From assembly GCA_003024985.2 (NCBI GenBank), contig PXIH01S0001046.1: DNA of 10,204 bases. One strand, given 5' to 3'. Shown here piece after piece: positions 1-8,213 of the stretch (positions are counted from its first letter, which is position 1; the number at the start of each line of letters is the position of its first letter). Source of the stretch: Euperipatoides rowelli. Its lineage: Eukaryota; Onychophora; Udeonychophora; Euonychophora; Peripatopsidae. Below the pieces are notes generated by a model. It did no database searches, had not been told where the DNA came from, and was given only the letters and a program-made list of their open reading frames with translations. The position numbers and the translations under genes were made by a program.

Positions 1-141
1 CCCGCCACTTTACAAAAACGTTCGTTTGAAACCGGCCTAAAGATGATCAAAAACTATTTTATTTTTAACCGCAAAACCGATTTTTCTTTCCCAGAACATT
101 ATGAGATCAGATTATTATATGCAAAACTATTTTTTTTGAAG

Positions 142-616
142 TGTTATAAGCACATTACACATGTTATATCAAAAGCTAACAAAATATTTTTTCTATTGTA
201 TAGGTTGAAAAAGCTAGGATTAAACATTTATTCATTAACACACATATATAGCATTTTTATTTAACAAGTACTTGAATACAACTCAGAAGTATGGTCGGGA
301 TCAATTCCATTAAAACACATAAACAAACTAGAAAAAAATTCAGAGGAGAGCAGTAAGGATAATTTTTGGGGATTGGTTAATTCTGTAGGAATATGCATTG
401 TCTAACGTTAAAATAGAATCAGAAGTCAGAAGAAAAAACAAGTTTATCAAACAAGCTAATAATTTTTATAGATTATAATCTACCCTCATCTTTTCAATAA
501 CATCAGAAGTCGTAATACCAGGAACTCATACAAGATTTTATCAACCTTTCATTAGAACTCAAACATTTGCTAGATCAGCAATACCCAGAATGGAATATTA
601 CTTAAATCTTAACTAG
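142..616 (+). pseudogene. broken LINE reverse-transcriptase C-terminus
   Basis: Read across frames, this matches the thumb and post-thumb region of CR1/jockey-type reverse transcriptases. Frame 1 gives ISKANKIFFLLYRLKKLGL, then a TAA at 262-264, then QVLEYNSEVWSG from 265, the family's 'RPVLEY.S.VW' signature with the expected Arg codon replaced by a stop. After the A-run at 332-338 the frame shifts and EKIQRRAVRIIFG follows, equal to the 'ERIQRRALRII' motif. A stop comes soon after (near 385). Farther on, near 510-616, a third stretch reads TRFYQPFIRTQTFARSAIPR, like the 'RT.RF..SFIPR' motif close to the ORF end, and stops at 614-616. The catalytic palm is absent, so the copy is inactive. 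The LINE clade is an inference from motif style. Confidence 0.65.
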
Positions 617-886
617 CTTCTATAAGTATTCTAGTTTTCTATAATAAAAATTTGTAGTAGTTTCTTGTTTTGATTTTATTTTATTTTTCAAGCATAATAT
701 AATAATCTATTATCTTATGTTTTTCTTTTGTATTTTTTAGTTCTGACTTCATAATTTTATTTTGATAATAACTTTGTTATAAAGATTCATATGCTATTAG
801 GGCAAGATTCTTTATTTGTACATGATGATTATTTTCATATTTCCATTTATATTTCCATATGTATTGATATATCTATACATATATTG

Positions 887-910
887 AAAATAAAATAAAA
901 TAAAATAAAT
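887..910 (+). repeat. (AAAAT)n tail
   Basis: Four perfect AAAAT units (887-906) followed by AAAT. Its position after a LINE 3' UTR-like stretch makes it the likely terminal tail of the LINE remnant. A free-standing microsatellite is the alternative. Confidence 0.7.
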
Positions 911-1761
911 ACTCAAGGAAGCTACAATTTGATTGGGTTAATAATTCAAAATTTAGTTCTACTACAAATGCTAAATGTTTTTCCTGTGAGAATATCTTTG
1001 TTTTTAATTTGTGATTATGGTTTCTGCTTTCTGATAGAGTTGGTGAATTTAATTATATAGCCTATATCATAATTATTTGCACTATCCAATATAATTTTAT
1101 ACACTATCTTGTAGAATTGTTTGTAAAATGTGTTAAGATATACATTTTTTTAAATTAATTTATACAGAAGATTTATAGAGCAAGGTTTTCATTTATGATA
1201 GGACTTAACAGTTTACTGTATATTGCAATGGTTGTATCTATGCAAATAGTCTATTTTGTGTGAGAATTTTGCATCCTACTATATGATATAACACCTCTAT
1301 TTCTCCTGCATATATCATCGTTAATTTTCATTATTAATAATAGTAGTATTAGTATTGGTAGTTGAAGTATCGGTTTTTAATATCAGATAGCCTATGCAGT
1401 ATTTTATTATTATTTTGACTTATATTAGCAGTAATAATACTATCATAATACTATTTTATTAATATAATAATACTTTATTATTAACTATATTAATAGTGAT
1501 AGTTATATTAGTTTTTTAATAGAGGAATAATAATTTTTGCATCAACAGCTTCATTATAAAATTATTAACTTTATTAATATGAATCCCTCTATAAATTAGA
1601 TTCCCAGCTTCATTCTACGAAAACAATCCGTTTTAATATTTTTATTATTTATTCTATTCCACCAATATCAAATATTTATGTAGATAGCCTACGTCCAATT
1701 CAAATGTATAGGATATTATAAAATTATACAGAAAACACCGCCGGCGTGTATGTTCATTAAG
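911..1761. other. AT-rich intergenic stretch, no gene seen
   Basis: Very AT-rich sequence without a credible ORF, RNA gene or clear repeat. Bases ~1325-1500 are enriched in degenerate ATT/AAT/AGT triplets, which look like an eroded trinucleotide microsatellite. The short motif TAGCCTA recurs (near 1058, 1386 and 1684). No function can be assigned. Confidence 0.5.
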
Positions 1762-1768
1762 ATCAAAT
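1762..1768. repeat. left target-site duplication of foldback element
   Basis: ATCAAAT directly left of the TCAAGAAGTCC terminus. The same seven bases follow the right terminus at 2035-2041. Confidence 0.55.
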
Positions 1769-2034
1769 TCAAGAAGTCCAATAATAATTTCGGCCCTCTA
1801 CTGGGCTTTATCAAGGCACTTTTAAAAATTACAGAATTATACTAACTTCCATAAGAATAATATGTTTAAAATATAAAATTTAAGGGAAGAATTATGTACG
1901 TTTTCTTCCCTTAAATTTTATATTTTAATCATATTATTATCACTATTCTTACGGAAGTTTGTATAATTTTAGAATTTTTAAAAGTGCCTTGATAAAGCCC
2001 AGTACAGGGCTGAAATTAAAATTGGACTTCTTGA
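1769..2034. mobile_element. 266-bp foldback / MITE-like inverted-repeat element
   Basis: Nearly the whole segment is one imperfect palindrome. The left arm (1769-1891) begins TCAAGAAGTCCAA and the right arm (1903-2034) ends TTGGACTTCTTGA. The ~11-base centre is 1892-1902. Aligned by eye the arms differ at about ten positions plus one ~9-base gap (extra bases near 1941-1950 in the right arm). Shared internal blocks include GGGCTTTATCAAGGCACTTT and TAAAATTTAAGGGAAG. The ends are perfect inverted repeats, and the element is bracketed by ATCAAAT on both sides, as expected for a transposed unit. It has no ORF, so it would be a non-autonomous DNA element. The superfamily is not recognised. Transcribed, it would fold into a hairpin of about 120 bp, a possible small-RNA precursor; that last point is inference. 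Confidence 0.75.
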
Positions 2035-2041
2035 ATCAAAT
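2035..2041. repeat. right target-site duplication of foldback element
   Basis: ATCAAAT directly right of the GGACTTCTTGA terminus, identical to 1762-1768. Confidence 0.55.
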
Positions 2042-2560
2042 ATTTAATTAAGGAAAAAAAAATAATAATAATACATTTCTTACATAAAAGATCAGGTTTG
2101 TCACATTCTGGTATTACTGTTTTCCTTCTATTAAATTTATACATTTTATTTATTTAATTATACGCCTGAAGTAATTCCCGACTATATTCCATTTTAATTT
2201 GATCTTGTATATAATTTAATTTTTGCTGCTTTTATAATTTTTACGCATAAAATTTAAACACTCATAAATAATTGGGTGTGAGTAATTTACCTGAAAGTAA
2301 ACAACCTGATTGTACTTTTCTCCCTTTTTGGAACTTATATATAGATCAGCCAGCCTCCTGTCTGTTGTCAAATCCATTAACTACAATAACATAATATTTC
2401 ATTCAACCTTAAAGTGGAGTTTTCTCTTCACAAATATTTTGTTTTGTGTGGCGCTGCATTACAGAACTTCGATTTTAAAAAAAGAAAAAAAAAAAAGGGA
2501 GAGAATTCGTGCAGAAAATGACTTTAATATTATCATTGGTTGTATTGTTACTACTATCCT

Positions 2561-2594
2561 ACCAATAAAGTGTCGCCACCAATAAAGTGACACC
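2561..2594. repeat. 17-bp tandem duplication
   Basis: ACCAATAAAGTGTCGCC (2561-2577) is followed immediately by ACCAATAAAGTGACACC (2578-2594), 15 of 17 bases identical. Confidence 0.7.
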
Positions 2595-3290
2595 TTCTAG
2601 TTTAGGGCGTCATTGTTATTCAACCTGTTTGATTTTTCCAATATTTTTTTTTTAAAGCCACCAATCAGGAAATGGTTTACTTTTGTATTATGAAGAGACG
2701 TGCTTGAATACTCTTGATAGTAAGATAAGCTAAGCATGTCGTAACACTAGGGATATTTTATTTTAATTTTGTATCTTCTCCAAACTATGGTATCTTTTTA
2801 AACATTCTAGTTATTATATTAGAAAAGAAAGAAATTTGGAATCATAGATTAGTAATTTAGTATCATGTACTGCGTGGCCTATATTTGTTTAATGGTAAGT
2901 ATAAATTATTAACAAACTTTTATTTCATTAGTTTTTTTTTAATTTTAGAATTTTTAGAAGTTTTACTGTCAAAACAATTTATATTAAATACTATATAAAG
3001 GGATTTTATTTTTATATTTAAAGTTAATTATAAATGTTTAGTATTTGACATAAGCATATTTCCCCTTCAAATAATTCTGACGAATTTTTAAAATATTTAT
3101 ATTCTATTCTACAATCATTTTAGTTTAATTATTTAAATGTTTTAATCATGTAATTATTTATGTCGCTCCGAGTGTGTCCTTTACTAGTATTTTAAAAGTA
3201 TTTTAAATATTCTGGTTTCACACATAACCTACTTTCCCTAAAATTCTATTTTAAATAGTATTTGTTTTGTTCAGGTTTTTGAAATATGAG

Positions 3291-3342
3291 CGTGGGCGGA
3301 GTAATAAGTTGTGGGTGGTGATTATTGGGGGAGAGGGGAGGA
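3291..3342 (+). other. G-rich island with four G-runs
   Basis: In otherwise AT-rich DNA this stretch carries GGG at 3294-3296, GGG at 3313-3315, GGGGG at 3327-3331 and GGGG at 3335-3338, followed by GAGG. The spacing could allow a long-loop G-quadruplex. No gene or promoter context supports a role. Confidence 0.35.
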
Positions 3343-3929
3343 CAAAAGACAACTCTTTTACAACTCGTTTTAAATGCGTGTTGTCTTGTGGTATATGAAT
3401 AATTTTTACTATTGTTTACTATTTTTAGATGCATAACAAAGAGTCTTGTGCAAATGAATGGTTTTCTTTTAAATATATACAGTGTGGGTTAAAATTAAAA
3501 AAAGTTGATGCTATTTAATTTTAAATAAAACACTTTTAAATCACGTAAAACATTTTAGTTAAAAAAAAAATCCATTACCATGGTTTTTATAGAAAATAAA
3601 TATTGAAAAATAAAGATATTTTTCAATAAATATCTTCTTATTTTTTCCTTTCCTTTGCTGCCCTCTTGTATCAGAATTTATAAAACTATTAACATTTTAA
3701 AATATTGTATTGAGTTTGAAATGGTTAAAATTATGAAAATTATTATTATTATCATTATTATTATTCACTTTGAAAATAAATTCTACAGAAAAGAGAAAAT
3801 ATTAAATCTTTTTAAACAAAGTTACTCCTATATAATTTATTTTGTGTTCAATAACTAAGTAATCTTCACACCCTAATTGACTAAGGGCAATTCATATTTA
3901 TAGATGCCTAAATGGTAACCAGCCTAAAA

Positions 3930-4285
3930 ATCTTTAACAGTATTGTGCTTCTCATGAGTGTGGTCACAACTTTCTGGATGTGTTTTAAAAGAACACTAAG
4001 AGAAGAAGGAAATGTCAATAGTTGAATTGTGCTTCTCATGAGTATGGTCACAACTTGATGGCTATGTTTTGAAAGAACACTAGGAGAAGAATGAAAATGA
4101 TAACTCAATTGTGTTTCTCATTAATGTGGTCACAACTTTATGGCTGTGTTTAAGAGCACACTAAGAGAAGAAGGAAAATGTCAACAGGTCAATCAGTTGT
4201 TCTTCACATGAGTGTGGTCACAACTTTTATGTCTGTGTTTTGATAGCATGCTAAGAGGAGGAGGAAAAAGGCATCAGCTCAATGA
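3930..4285 (-). repeat. four ~84-bp tandem units, possible decayed C2H2 zinc-finger array
   Basis: Four copies of a unit anchored on GTGTGGTCACAACTTT recur; the GGTCAC landmark lies at 3962, 4046, 4128 and 4216, so the spacing is 84, 82 and 88. Units share CTTCTCATGAG, TGTGTTTT.AAAGAACACTA and AGAGAAGAAGGAAAATGTCAA. A period of 84 bp is 28 codons, the repeat length of C2H2 zinc fingers. On the - strand one frame reads LLKHIQKVVT and LSKHSHQVVT, resembling the 'LxxHxxxH-T' end of a finger with the last His changed to Val. A neighbouring frame reads CACACTCATGAGAAGC = HTHEK, close to the HTGEKP linker. No unit keeps a Cys-x2-Cys pair, so if it was a zinc-finger gene it is long dead. A plain minisatellite is the alternative. 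Confidence 0.7.
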
Positions 4286-4664
4286 GAGTGCAAATAAGTT
4301 TTATATTCATATTTTGCACTTTGAATTTATTTTCACTCCCAGCTCTTATAGGAGTTTTCTAAAATGTACTAGCTATTGATTGGAAATGTTTCACTGACAT
4401 GAGATGATTAGCTGGTTTATGGTAATGGGAATTTGTGGTTTTCCCACTCTTAATTTTAGAATCAATGTGTTAACAATTCACATGAATCTATGCAATTTGT
4501 GTTTTTGTAATAAATATATGATCTGGTGTCAGAAAGTGGTCATATCTATAGCAGACATTATCTTTTCTTTTAACTGGTAGATTAGTAACATCTTTGTGTT
4601 TTATGGGAAATTTTAGCATCAGGCATTAATTTATATTACTTTTTTGTCTAAGATATTTTCACGC
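4286..4664. other. intergenic stretch left of the LINE
   Basis: No ORF, repeat or RNA gene recognised. It forms the left flank of the LINE insertion site. The sequence resumes, after removal of one target-site copy, at 8236. Confidence 0.5.
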
Positions 4665-4686
4665 AAAGATGTTGGCATAGAATCAT
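4665..4686. repeat. left 22-bp target-site duplication of the LINE
   Basis: The 22 bases beginning AAAGATGTTGG and ending ATAGAATCAT are identical, without mismatch, to 8214-8235. They lie 28 bases before the probable ORF start and directly at the right end of the LINE, as target-primed reverse transcription would leave them. Confidence 0.9.
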
Positions 4687-4713
4687 TTTGGAGCCTCATA
4701 CCATGCGAAATTA

Positions 4714-5485
4714 ATGAACAAGACATGGTTAGCTTCACGGAACGTGAGAAGATGCAGTGCAAATTAAAGAGAGATAATATTGATATAGCTATGGCAGATC
4801 TTAAAATGAGCATAGCATGCCTTCATGAAACCCATCTGGCCACAGGAAGCTCATTCACAGACAATTATAATTGGTATCACAGAGGTGAACATGATACAAG
4901 AGCCCAATACCGAGGGACAGGAATATTAATCAAAAGGAAGAGCAACATTAAAGTAAATAAATTCATACCAACCAGTGACAGCATATTCATGGCTTACTTA
5001 GAAATAGGGAGGAAAAAAACACACAATAATATCCACTCATGTTCTCAGTTCTACGGACACTCAATACTTGGAGCCAGTTGAAGAAATTAATATGAAGACA
5101 AGAGGCAGCATTCCCCGATACTCCTATAATTATCGAGGGAGACCTCAACGCTCATATTGGGATCCTTGATCTTAGCAAAGTTGATAAGCTATACATAGGA
5201 AATACACTCAAACATAAAAAATGCAATGAAAATGGGAGGCAACTCAAACTACTTGCACAGCTTTTTGGGCTAAATATTCTAACAACCAGTAGCAAGTCAA
5301 AAATGGTTTTAACAACTTGGACAAATGGAAAGAAGATAAAAAACTTACGTATAAGACATACAAGTGCAAAAATAATAAAGGAAGTCTCCACAGATCACAA
5401 ATTAATAAGAGGAGAAATATATTGGCAGGAGGCCACAGAAGAACAGCCACAGGAACAAAGAAATTTAAAAACCCAGAAAAGGTAG
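4714..5485 (+). pseudogene. LINE endonuclease domain, frameshifted
   Basis: Apurinic/apyrimidinic-type endonuclease that would nick target DNA to prime reverse transcription. The start is put at the ATG at 4714 because it leads at once into TWLASRNVR, the family's 'WNVRG' opening with Trp changed to Arg (CGG at 4738-4740) and the metal-binding Asn kept (4741-4743). After a frame change near 4745 the reading is CKLKRDNIDIAMADLKM then ACLHETHL, the 'LQETH' box with catalytic Glu at 4827-4829. A YRGTGILIKR stretch follows. Further frame changes near 5045 and 5113 lead to IIIEGDLNAHIG, with the catalytic Asp and Asn at 5141-5149, then LTTW and TDHKLI (5390-5404), the 'SDH' box with Ser replaced by Thr and the active His kept. 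Domain order and spacing are complete; only the frame is lost. Confidence 0.85.
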
Positions 5486-5861
5486 AACCTAGAAGGCTAA
5501 AAATACCAAGTGAGAAACTGAATTTCCAATTATACGCAAAAGCCCTAAGAAATCAGGATACATCAAATAATATGGAGCAAAAAAAAAAAGCAAGGTCATG
5601 AGATGAGGTGGTGTTGTATATACAACAAGCAACAGCAGCAACCCTAAACAAACCATCTTCACCTAACACCCCCCGGATGAAGGAAAACCACAGCAGCAAT
5701 GTTGAAAGCACAGTACAACCACTACAGAAAGCCTTATGACCCAATGATCAAAGCAAGGCTGAAAGAGGCCAGAGTTAACAAACAAAAATCTTACAGGATC
5801 ATGAAGACCAGAAATATGAAAACTTCTTCCAGAATATTATAAAGCTTCTCCCCTTCAAAAA
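5460..5861 (+). pseudogene. LINE linker between endonuclease and reverse transcriptase
   Basis: This segment joins the two enzymatic domains. Frame 1 reads VEPRRLKIPSEKLNFQLYAK and continues to a TGA at 5599-5601, which probably replaced a Trp codon because DEVVLYIQQATAATL continues in the same frame. After ~5690 frame 2 gives AAMLKAQYNHYRKPYDPMIK and then ARLKEARVNKQKSYRIM, a basic stretch. It has no motif of its own that I can name; assignment rests on position and on unbroken reading through the frame changes. Confidence 0.6.
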
Positions 5862-6838
5862 TTGCATCAGACATACAAATTTCTAAAAAAAAGAACCAAA
5901 ACAAAAAGAAACAAAAATTCATTCTTGTCAAAAAGGCAAGAAGAATTAGTGCCACAAGGAGGGAAAGAGATTAACCCTATTATTGAAGTAGTCCACTGGC
6001 CGTTATCAAGGCCATTAATGGAAAGAGAGATTGAGAACAGAGTGAATGAATGGAAACCAAACTCAGCCTCAGGTTTAGATAGAATAAGCACAGAAATGCT
6101 GAAAGCAGCACCAAATAAAATAAAGAGAGACCCTGTTGAAATTCTGACTAGAGCATGGATAGAAAATGAAATCCCAGAACAGTGGTGTACGACGATCCAA
6201 GTACCAAATCCAAAACCCCAAAACAACTAAAGTATTGCATATAAATTACATGCAAAACATATCCTAAAGACTTTAGATGAATGTACAGAGGCTTTACCAG
6301 ACGACCTTCCTAACAAACAGATCGGTAGATGATCATGTGTTCACAGCAATGAGAATTCTAGAAGAGGACTAGAGAGCAGGGAAAAGAAACTATGTGTTAG
6401 CTATAGACCTGGAAAAAGCATTTGACTGTAGATCAAGCTGCAATAGTCACAATCCTAAAACACCAAAAAAAGTCCCACATTTCCTTATAAATAGAATCAT
6501 AAAGGCCTGCCTTTAGGAAGTGATGGTAATACTTTGGTATGGACAAGTAATAGACTTCAAAAGAAACAAAATCGGAGTAAAGCAAGGATGACCACTATTG
6601 CCCCGTCTGTTCACATGGGCTTTGCATGAAGCAATAGTGACCACGATGAAAGTGTTATCTCAGTTCAACCTCATGGAAAACAATATGACTTCCCCAATTT
6701 TACTAGCATATGCGGCTGACATATTAATAATAGCAGAAGAGGAGGATATTAAACCTTAATGAAAGAACTAGTACCTAACTTGAAATCAGTAGGGTTGAAG
6801 CTTAACTGGGACAATGCCAAATTCTGATAAAAGATCTG
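5862..6838 (+). pseudogene. LINE reverse transcriptase, catalytic box mutated
   Basis: RNA-templated DNA polymerase core. In order: NEWKPNSASGLDRISTEMLK (~6043-6105, 'GxDxIxxExLK' finger motif); PEQWCTTIQVPNPKPQNN (~6175-6227) then a stop; AYKLHAKHILKTL (from ~6237); QTTFLTNRSVDDHVFTAMRI (from 6298); a stop at 6370-6372; LAIDLEKAFD with the motif-A Asp at 6406-6408; IGVKQG then a stop at 6589-6591 in place of Asp of the 'QGDPLSP' box, followed by PLLPRLFTWALHEAI; and YAADILI at 6709-6729. In that last box the first catalytic Asp of YADD is Ala (GCT, 6715-6717). GLKLNWDNAKF (from ~6798) is the 'GLxLNxxK' motif. Both the lost Asp and the stops make the enzyme dead. Confidence 0.85.
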
Positions 6839-7560
6839 ATGATACCAAAGGAAGGAGGAAAAAAACCGAGTCTCATAATAATTGGCAATTTCAAGTTCCA
6901 AAGAGTAAACTCATTGGAGTATCTAGGAACCATCCTAATAAGTGACCTAAACAGACCAGACACAACCAAACCAAGAATAAAGAAAGATTACCAAGCAATG
7001 TACAGCATGTTAAATTCATTAGGAAAGCATAAGGTCACAAGGAATTTGATAAGAATGATATACAACACAGTAATAGCTCCCACGGCATTACATGGCATAA
7101 AAATGGTTGCTTTGACGAAAGCAAATAGATCATTGAGACAGATGGAAAGGAAAATAATTCAAGTGATAGCACAAAGATGCAGAAAGATCCCACCTAAACA
7201 ACACACAGTAAAACTGCTACAAGGTAAAACGATCAACAAAAAAATCATGACACACATATTAAGATATTGGGCTCACATCATCCAAAAAGAAAATAGAAGC
7301 ACGATTGTAGCAGCATTAAGTCCCAGAGCACCCTATAAGAAGATAAGAAGACCCTGTTTTACTTGGAATGACAGCCTAAAAAGAGACCTAAAGAAAATCC
7401 CAAGTCCACCGGAAGGCTGGAGAGAAATAGCCAAGGAAAAAACAGGACAAAAAAGGAATCAAAAGTTTTCTTTGACTGGAAAGAATCATCAGATAGTGAA
7501 TTCTCAGACTCAACAAAAGCAATGAAGAGAGGTCCAACTAAAAAAAAGAAAAATAGGTAA
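6839..7560 (+). pseudogene. LINE reverse transcriptase thumb and C-terminal extension
   Basis: The longest intact piece of the LINE ORF (228 codons to a stop at 7523-7525). It shows RVNSLEYLGTILISD ('YLGxxI' motif), a helical stretch ending MLNSLGKHKVTRNLIRMIYN, then TVIAPTALHGIKMVALTKAN, MERKIIQVIAQRC, and TWNDSLKRDLKKI, the 'W.D.VK.DL' motif found near the C-terminus of many such proteins. The stop at 7523 is probably not the original one. Frame 1 between ~7444 and 7560 reads VFFDWKESSDSEFSDSTKAM then KRGPTKKKKNR and stops at 7558-7560, giving an acidic serine-rich then strongly basic tail. A frame change lies near 7440-7465. Confidence 0.75.
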
Positions 7561-8213
7561 GTATAGATACATAAACAATCCAGGAACAAGGGCCATGTGG
7601 AGGAAGAGCAAAATCAAGAATAAGAGGGATGTAAAGCCACAGAATACAAACAAAGGGGTGCAATGTGAGCAAGGAAAAATAAACAAATAAAAAAGGGGGG
7701 AGGGGAAGAGGAAGGAAGAAAAAAAGTGGGTAAAGAGAAAGGAAAGAATAAAGAAGAACAATAATGACATAATTAAATAATTGTCCTCTCCTAAGGATCC
7801 TTCTAATCATAGGGCCAGAATGATCACATAGAGAGAAAGTAAGATTGACCCAAATCCACTACTCAGATAAAGAGAAATAACAAAGGATTAAATCAAGAAA
7901 AGAAAAAGCAATGTACTTTTTAACTGGGAAAAGTCTCCAATATCAAGACTCTAACTTACAAATAGAATGAAGTAATACCCATGCAAGAAAACAAAATAAA
8001 TCAAGAGAAGAAATCAAATCTCTTAAATGTCTATGTGTTTATATGTCCAGTGAGTTGTTGTTTGTAATGTCATGAGATGTCTTGTACAGGCTCTGTGCGG
8101 TAAGGTGCGAGCCATAGTGTGTTGTCCATAAACTGGTTGGTATACTGTATAGCCCGTTATACCGGGAATTGGTTAATGTCGTGGGCCAGCAGTATTTCGA
8201 CTGATATGATACA
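7561..8213 (+). other. LINE 3' UTR
   Basis: Sequence between the inferred ORF stop and the right target-site duplication. The first ~470 bases are strongly purine-rich on the + strand. The last ~175 (8040-8213) are less AT-rich and contain possible stems: GGTATA at 8139-8144 with TATACC at 8158-8163, and CCCG at 8153-8156 with CGGG at 8163-8166, which overlap and would be alternatives. A structured 3' end recognised by the reverse transcriptase is known in several LINE groups; here it is inference. There is no poly(A). Confidence 0.6.
7689..7726 (+). other. polypurine tract with G-runs in LINE 3' UTR
   Basis: Thirty-eight consecutive purines, including GGGGGGAGGGG, in the LINE 3' UTR. Mammalian L1 elements carry a G-rich polypurine tract in the same region; whether this one is a conserved feature of its family cannot be judged from one copy. 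Confidence 0.7.

Larger units (their letters stand above)
142..910 (+). mobile_element. 5'-truncated CR1/jockey-type LINE remnant
   Basis: A decayed non-LTR retrotransposon fragment. Its readable part is the C-terminal end of the reverse-transcriptase ORF (to the stop at 614-616). About 270 bases without coding signal follow, taken as the 3' UTR, ending in four AAAAT units at 887-906 plus AAAT. CR1- and jockey-group LINEs commonly end in short tandem repeats rather than poly(A), so the tail fits the family. The left boundary is not visible: bases 1-141 show no clear LINE similarity, although the reading frame is open from 43. No target-site duplication was found. The 5' truncation is typical of LINE insertion. 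Confidence 0.6.
2042..3929. other. AT-rich intergenic stretch with minor repeats
   Basis: No credible gene. Open frames such as 2310-2585 (+) and 3655-3858 (+) show low-complexity composition and match nothing I recognise. Small structures inside are a 17-bp tandem pair at 2561-2594, an 11-bp tandem AGTATTTTAAA pair near 3187-3208, a G-rich island at 3291-3342, a short hairpin (TATTGAAAAATA with its complement, near 3601-3630) and an (ATT)n run near 3740-3765. The rest is uniform AT-rich sequence. Confidence 0.5.
4687..8213 (+). mobile_element. near full-length apurinic-endonuclease LINE (single-ORF, RTE-like size), inactive
   Basis: A 3,527-bp non-LTR retrotransposon enclosed by perfect 22-bp direct repeats. 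Order: a 27-base leader, a degenerate ORF of about 950 codons (4714-7560) with an N-terminal apurinic-type endonuclease, linker, reverse transcriptase and C-terminal extension, then a ~650-base purine-rich 3' UTR. There is no separate ORF1, and the short leader, total size and absence of poly(A) all resemble RTE-group elements. The post-thumb motif style (IYNTVIAPTALHG) is not typical of RTE-1, however, so the clade is left open. The ORF is destroyed by about twelve frame changes and by in-frame stops at 5599-5601, 6228-6230, 6370-6372, 6514-6516 and 6589-6591. It ends in TGATATGATAC(A), with two TGATA units. Confidence 0.85.

Noticed and set aside
1-141. Continuation of the left LINE reverse transcriptase to the window edge
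   Set aside because: The frame is open from 43, but the translated residues show no recognisable reverse-transcriptase motif before about 142.
2310-2585. 91-codon + strand open frame
   Set aside because: Composition is that of random AT-rich sequence with a poly-Lys run from an A tract; no motif and no family likeness.
3246-3434. 62-codon - strand open frame with a Pro/His-rich middle
   Set aside because: The Pro/His content comes from the complement of the G-rich island; no domain recognised.
3655-3858. 67-codon + strand open frame
   Set aside because: Its core is the poly-Ile translation of an ATT microsatellite.
3908-4108. 66-codon - strand open frame as a real gene
   Set aside because: It spans only two of the four tandem units, lacks Cys pairs, and the other units interrupt the frame. 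Treated as a repeat array.
3930-4285. CRISPR array
   Set aside because: Repeats are contiguous ~84-bp units without distinct spacers, and the sequence context is eukaryotic.
4631-4813. 60-codon - strand open frame across the LINE left boundary
   Set aside because: It overlaps the target duplication and endonuclease start and has no likeness to any family; a chance frame.
5867-6226. 119-codon - strand open frame
   Set aside because: It is a shadow of the LINE reverse-transcriptase frame on the + strand, which carries the recognisable motifs.
7510-7810. Two long - strand open frames rich in Leu, Phe and Ser, looking like membrane proteins
   Set aside because: They are the complement of the purine-rich LINE 3' UTR; the hydrophobic look comes from the polypyrimidine composition.
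8040-8213. tRNA-derived SINE with a TTCGACT B box at ~8196
   Set aside because: No matching A box at proper spacing and no cloverleaf; better explained as LINE 3' UTR.
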